From Cyclobacteriaceae bacterium (GTDB lineage Bacteria; Bacteroidota; Bacteroidia; Cytophagales; Cyclobacteriaceae): DNA of 9,754 bases. Every line of letters begins with the position of its first letter. The stretch's first letter is position 1. Where the stretch lies: positions 1 through 9,754 of the forward strand of contig JAUUZS010000111.1 in NCBI GenBank assembly GCA_030589835.1, given 5' to 3'. The position numbers were made by a program, and so were the translations under genes. Shown piece by piece: positions 7,928 to 9,754 of this stretch. The notes under the pieces are model-generated. The model searched no databases. It saw only the letters and a list, made by a program, of their open reading frames with translations, and was not told where the DNA came from.

Positions 7928-8218
7928 TTAAGCCACTGGTTTTTGTCTGGTACTTCTAATAGTAATTAACTGAAGTTGATGTTTTTTTTCATCTACACGA
8001 TAAGTAAGCATTGTGAGTTTGTTGATTGGCCCTTTTCTGATACTCGCTTTTTCTGATTTCTTCAACATGTAAGGTTGCATACTCAGATTATTAAAAAACC
8101 TTTTTATCTCCTGTTCAAAGTTCTCAACTTCTTTTTCAGACCAATGTTCATCTAGATACGATAAGATATTTGAGTATCCTGCTGCAGCTCTTTTTGACCA
8201 AATGATTTCTAATTCCAT
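7928..8218 (-). CDS. RelE/ParE-family toxin of a type II toxin-antitoxin pair
   Basis: A 96-residue basic protein with the ParE/RelE layout: an N-terminal strand (LEIIWSKRAAAGY, 3-15), two helices (ILSYLDEHWSEKEVENFEQEI), then strands around KSEKASIRKGPINKLTMLTYRV and the C-terminal LQLITIRSTRQKP. The ending TxRSTRQxP and the xYRV strand are typical of the Bacteroidota branch. ParE-type members inhibit gyrase and RelE-type members cut ribosome-bound mRNA; which applies cannot be told here. Its ATG overlaps the end of the upstream antitoxin gene by 10 bases, the usual translational coupling. Its stop codon abuts the trmH stop on the other strand, so there is no room for a terminator between them. 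Confidence 0.85.
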   Translation of the reverse strand: MELEIIWSKRAAAGYSNILSYLDEHWSEKEVENFEQEIKRFFNNLSMQPYMLKKSEKASIRKGPINKLTMLTYRVDEKKHQLQLITIRSTRQKPVA

Positions 8219-8448
8219 TTCCTGGGATTCTCCATCACGTCTTTATGAGCTATAACATTTCCGTCTTCTATTTGTCGAATCCCTTCGTTTATCTCATCTC
8301 GTTCTTCTTCACTTATTTCGTCCCACCAATCTTTCTTCATTTGTTTCTCCCTATATTTTAATAGGCTTTTAAACGCCGAGACCAATTCAGGATCTTTTAC
8401 ATTTGATAATTCAGAAATAATCCACTTAATGTCTGCTTGTAAATCCAT
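8209..8448 (-). CDS. antitoxin partner of the RelE/ParE-type toxin
   Basis: A 79-residue acidic, helical protein encoded directly before the toxin with a 10-base overlap. The C-terminal part (DWWDEISEEERDEINEGI at 40-57, then a polar turn and HKDVMENPRKW at 68-78) resembles small addiction-module antitoxins of Bacteroidota whose C-terminal helix wraps the toxin. The N-terminal half (about 1-37) is predicted helical, but I do not recognise a defined DNA-binding fold such as HTH, RHH or AbrB, so autoregulation is uncertain. The start ATG is only five bases from the end of the palindromic element upstream, so the element must supply or influence the 5' leader and promoter. Confidence 0.75.
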   Translation of the reverse strand: MDLQADIKWIISELSNVKDPELVSAFKSLLKYREKQMKKDWWDEISEEERDEINEGIRQIEDGNVIAHKDVMENPRKWN

Positions 8449-8453
8449 ATTTA

Positions 8454-8609
8454 GGAATTGTTATGAAATAAGTTGACGGAATTGACGAATATATTTTTTT
8501 CTTTATCAAGGCGAAATTTTCAAGCATAGCTATAGCTACGGTTTAAATTTTAACGATGAGAAAGGAAAAAAGAAAGAGCCAAAACGGCTAGTTATTTCGT
8601 ATCAATTCC
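8454..8609. repeat. imperfect palindromic intergenic element, about 156 bp, MITE-like or REP-like
   Basis: The stretch reads as its own reverse complement, imperfectly, over its whole length. The tips are perfect (GGAATTG at 8454-8460 and CAATTCC at 8603-8609). The next bases also pair, including GAAATAA near 8465-8471 with TTATTTC at 8592-8598. The inner arms 8501-8537 and 8528-8564 are equal in length and match at about 28 of 37 positions, centred on AGCTATAGCT. Both ends are flanked by TTA (8451-8453 and 8610-8612), which would fit a 3-bp target duplication. It has no open frame of note. As RNA it would fold into one long hairpin. It fills most of the gap between the antitoxin and SRAP genes. 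The bases 8613-8704 beyond it show only AT-rich sequence. Confidence 0.7.
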
Positions 8610-8704
8610 TTAACATTCTTGTTACAAACAAATTTAATGCTTTTTTTATCTTTTTATTGCCATCGCTGCAAAAGATAATGACCTTTGAAGCACGGTAAAG
8701 GAAC

Positions 8705-9481
8705 TCAAATCATCATCTTAATTTCCGGTGTTCGATCCGGATTGTCCTTCATCGATCCCATTCCTTCCAGCTTAAGGTAAACTTTTGGCACATAATCATA
8801 TTCTTTATAATGGCGGTCACCTACAGGCAGCACCACATCCCTGGTGTTGTTATGGAAATCATTCACTTGTTTTGAAACCGGGTATAGGTTCATGGAATCT
8901 GATTCTAAAGGGCGAAGCATTCTCATGACTTCATTCAAATGGATGGATGACCTAAGGAATTTTCTTCTGCGCCCCGGAGGTACGATCACAGGCATTTGCC
9001 TGGTGAACTTTTGCAAACGTTTGTTCGCATGGGTGGTAATGATGGCAAACGACTCGATGCTTTTGCTTTGATCCTCATTGATCCAGGAATCCCAAATTCC
9101 GGCAAACGACATAATCCTTTGTTTGGCGTCGTACACCACATAAGGGGTTTTATGCTTGGCATTGAGGTACGTCCAGATAAAAAAACAATTGGCCAGTACC
9201 AGGCACCTTCTGCGCCTTATCGGAACCCGGTAAACCGGATTTTTTACAATATTTCTGGCAGGAGAGTTTATATTGTGAAACTTGAGATTTGGCTCTATTG
9301 CCCAAAAGGGAATCATGCCCCAACGCATGGCAACTATTTTGTCTTCTTCCCCAGCGCAAATGACAGGCAATTCCATGCCGAAATGAGCATTATACACTTT
9401 CTGAAAAGCAAATTGAAACTCTGCCTGAAGTTCAATTTCCAATGCAGATACATTTGACGCTATGGTAAACCTGGTACACAT
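8705..9481 (-). CDS. divergent SRAP-domain protein (YedK/HMCES family) lacking the catalytic Glu and His
   Basis: SRAP proteins form a thiazolidine crosslink between Cys2 and abasic sites in single-stranded DNA, protecting them from strand breakage. This 258-residue protein begins MCTRFT, so Cys2 is kept and fixes the start. Also kept are RWGMIPFWA (53-61), the active-site Asn (N72, aligned with N75 of E. coli YedK), SFAGIWDSW (125-133) and YPVSKQVN (200-207). Other key positions differ. NARxE reads NSPAR. The Glu of the usual GFYEW motif is Ile102 (CFFIW), with exactly the 30-residue spacing from Asn seen in YedK N75/E105. The His of IHxRxP is Thr160 (FTRQMP). The frame is intact and the whole domain is preserved, so this looks like a diverged paralogue rather than decay. 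It may bind abasic DNA without the normal crosslink chemistry or reversal, or may have another role. Confidence 0.85.
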   Translation of the reverse strand: MCTRFTIASNVSALEIELQAEFQFAFQKVYNAHFGMELPVICAGEEDKIVAMRWGMIPFWAIEPNLKFHNINSPARNIVKNPVYRVPIRRRRCLVLANCFFIWTYLNAKHKTPYVVYDAKQRIMSFAGIWDSWINEDQSKSIESFAIITTHANKRLQKFTRQMPVIVPPGRRRKFLRSSIHLNEVMRMLRPLESDSMNLYPVSKQVNDFHNNTRDVVLPVGDRHYKEYDYVPKVYLKLEGMGSMKDNPDRTPEIKMMI

Positions 9482-9502
9482 CCTCCCTAAACATTATGAG
9501 TG

Positions 9503-9510
9503 CAAAGGTA
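9503..9510 (-). promoter_or_regulatory. candidate -7 promoter box of the SRAP gene
   Basis: TACCTTTG on the minus strand matches TAnnTTTG exactly and lies 21 bases upstream of the SRAP ATG, a good distance for a short leader. No clear TTTG is seen at -33; instead the upstream DNA holds nested inverted repeats, which may bind a regulator. A purine run GGGAGG touches the start codon directly, too close to act as a normal ribosome binding site. Confidence 0.5.
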
Positions 9511-9513
9511 GGG

Positions 9514-9557
9514 AGTATTACTAAATATTTTAGATAAAATACTAAAAAAATTAGTAA
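9514..9557. promoter_or_regulatory. nested inverted repeats, candidate operator upstream of the SRAP gene
   Basis: Three perfect inverted repeats are interleaved here: AGTATT/AATACT (9514-9519 and 9538-9543), TTACTAA/TTAGTAA (9518-9524 and 9551-9557), and TATTTTA-GA-TAAAATA (9526-9541). They start four bases upstream of the -7 box, where a repressor or activator would act. A DNA-damage repressor (LexA-like) is one idea given the gene family, but the sequence does not identify the protein. Confidence 0.4.
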
Positions 9558-9659
9558 ATCGTGATTTTGTTCATCATTAGCTCCGGTCAAAGAAAAGGGT
9601 AAACCTTTCCTTTTTTATACTTACTTTTATTTTCTGAAATTATGAATTAACACCCTGAC

Positions 9660-9754
9660 ATGAAAAATCATTTGCTTCTTTTTTTGACCCTCATTTTATG
9701 TACACCTCTTCCCGTACAATCTCAGGATGATGTCAATCTATTTGATTATTGGAA
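9660..9754 (+). CDS. N-terminus of a secreted protein (3' end outside window)
   Basis: An ATG at 9660 opens a frame that runs off the right edge; 31 codons are visible. The product begins with a Lys-containing n-region, a hydrophobic core (LLLFLTLILCTPLP, residues 5-18) and VQSQDD, a convincing Sec signal peptide with cleavage near residue 20-22. Cys14 is preceded by Leu, so it is not a good lipobox. The mature start (DDVNLFDYW) is too short to assign a family. An earlier ATG at 9641 meets a stop after two codons, supporting the chosen start. It is divergent from the SRAP gene across a 178-base gap. Confidence 0.65.
   Translation, partial: MKNHLLLFLTLILCTPLPVQSQDDVNLFDYW

Noticed and set aside
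8454..8609. The palindrome as a CRISPR repeat or a structural RNA gene
   Set aside because: It occurs once in the window as an inverted, not direct, repeat, with no spacers. Nothing beyond a single long hairpin suggests a known RNA family.
8996..9457. 153-codon open frame on the plus strand
   Set aside because: It is antisense to the SRAP gene, whose domain landmarks (MCTRFT, RWGMIPFW, SFAGIW, YPVS) prove the minus-strand reading.
9590..9617. GAAAAGG-GTAAA-CCTTTCC followed by a T run, resembling a plus-strand terminator
   Set aside because: The stem has a mismatch, and no plus-strand gene ends upstream of it; the flanking genes are divergent, so it would have nothing to terminate.

Overview
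The window looks like a chromosomal segment of a member of the Bacteroidota, possibly a Cytophagales-like marine or soil lineage. The evidence is a DUF5686-type outer-membrane barrel C-terminus, moderately AT-rich DNA, mostly weak or absent Shine-Dalgarno sequences, and two TAnnTTTG-type -7 promoter boxes. The genus cannot be fixed from the sequence alone.

Layout. Positions 1-670 (+) hold the 3' end of a DUF5686-like outer-membrane protein. Facing it on the minus strand is a [NiFe]-hydrogenase maturation cluster, transcribed in the order hypB (7079-6282), hypF (6272-3939), hypC (3936-3664), hypD (3660-2578), hypE (1745-693). The first four genes are separated by only a few bases. Between hypD and hypE sits a two-gene HEPN/nucleotidyltransferase pair (hepT-like 2501-2121, mntA-like 2142-1822), which looks like a toxin-antitoxin cargo interrupting the operon. 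Divergent from hypB is a TrmH/SpoU-family RNA methyltransferase (7253-7927, +). It ends base-to-base against a convergent RelE/ParE-type toxin (8218-7928) and its antitoxin (8448-8209). Directly upstream of the antitoxin lies a roughly 156-bp imperfect palindrome (8454-8609) flanked by TTA triplets. Next comes a divergent SRAP (YedK/HMCES-family) protein (9481-8705) whose promoter region carries nested inverted repeats. A secreted protein (9660 onward) begins at the right edge and is cut off.

How the genes fit together. HypF and HypE make the thiocyanate/cyanide ligand, HypC and HypD assemble the Fe(CN)2CO unit, and HypB (GTPase with a His-rich stretch) supports nickel insertion. HypA and all hydrogenase structural genes are absent from the window, so they must be elsewhere or replaced. 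The most notable points are the SRAP protein, which keeps Cys2 and the conserved Asn but has Ile and Thr where the family has its catalytic Glu and His; the palindromic element abutting the toxin-antitoxin operon; and the HEPN/MNT pair placed inside the hyp operon. I see no CRISPR array, rRNA, tRNA, transposase or clearly new multi-gene system.
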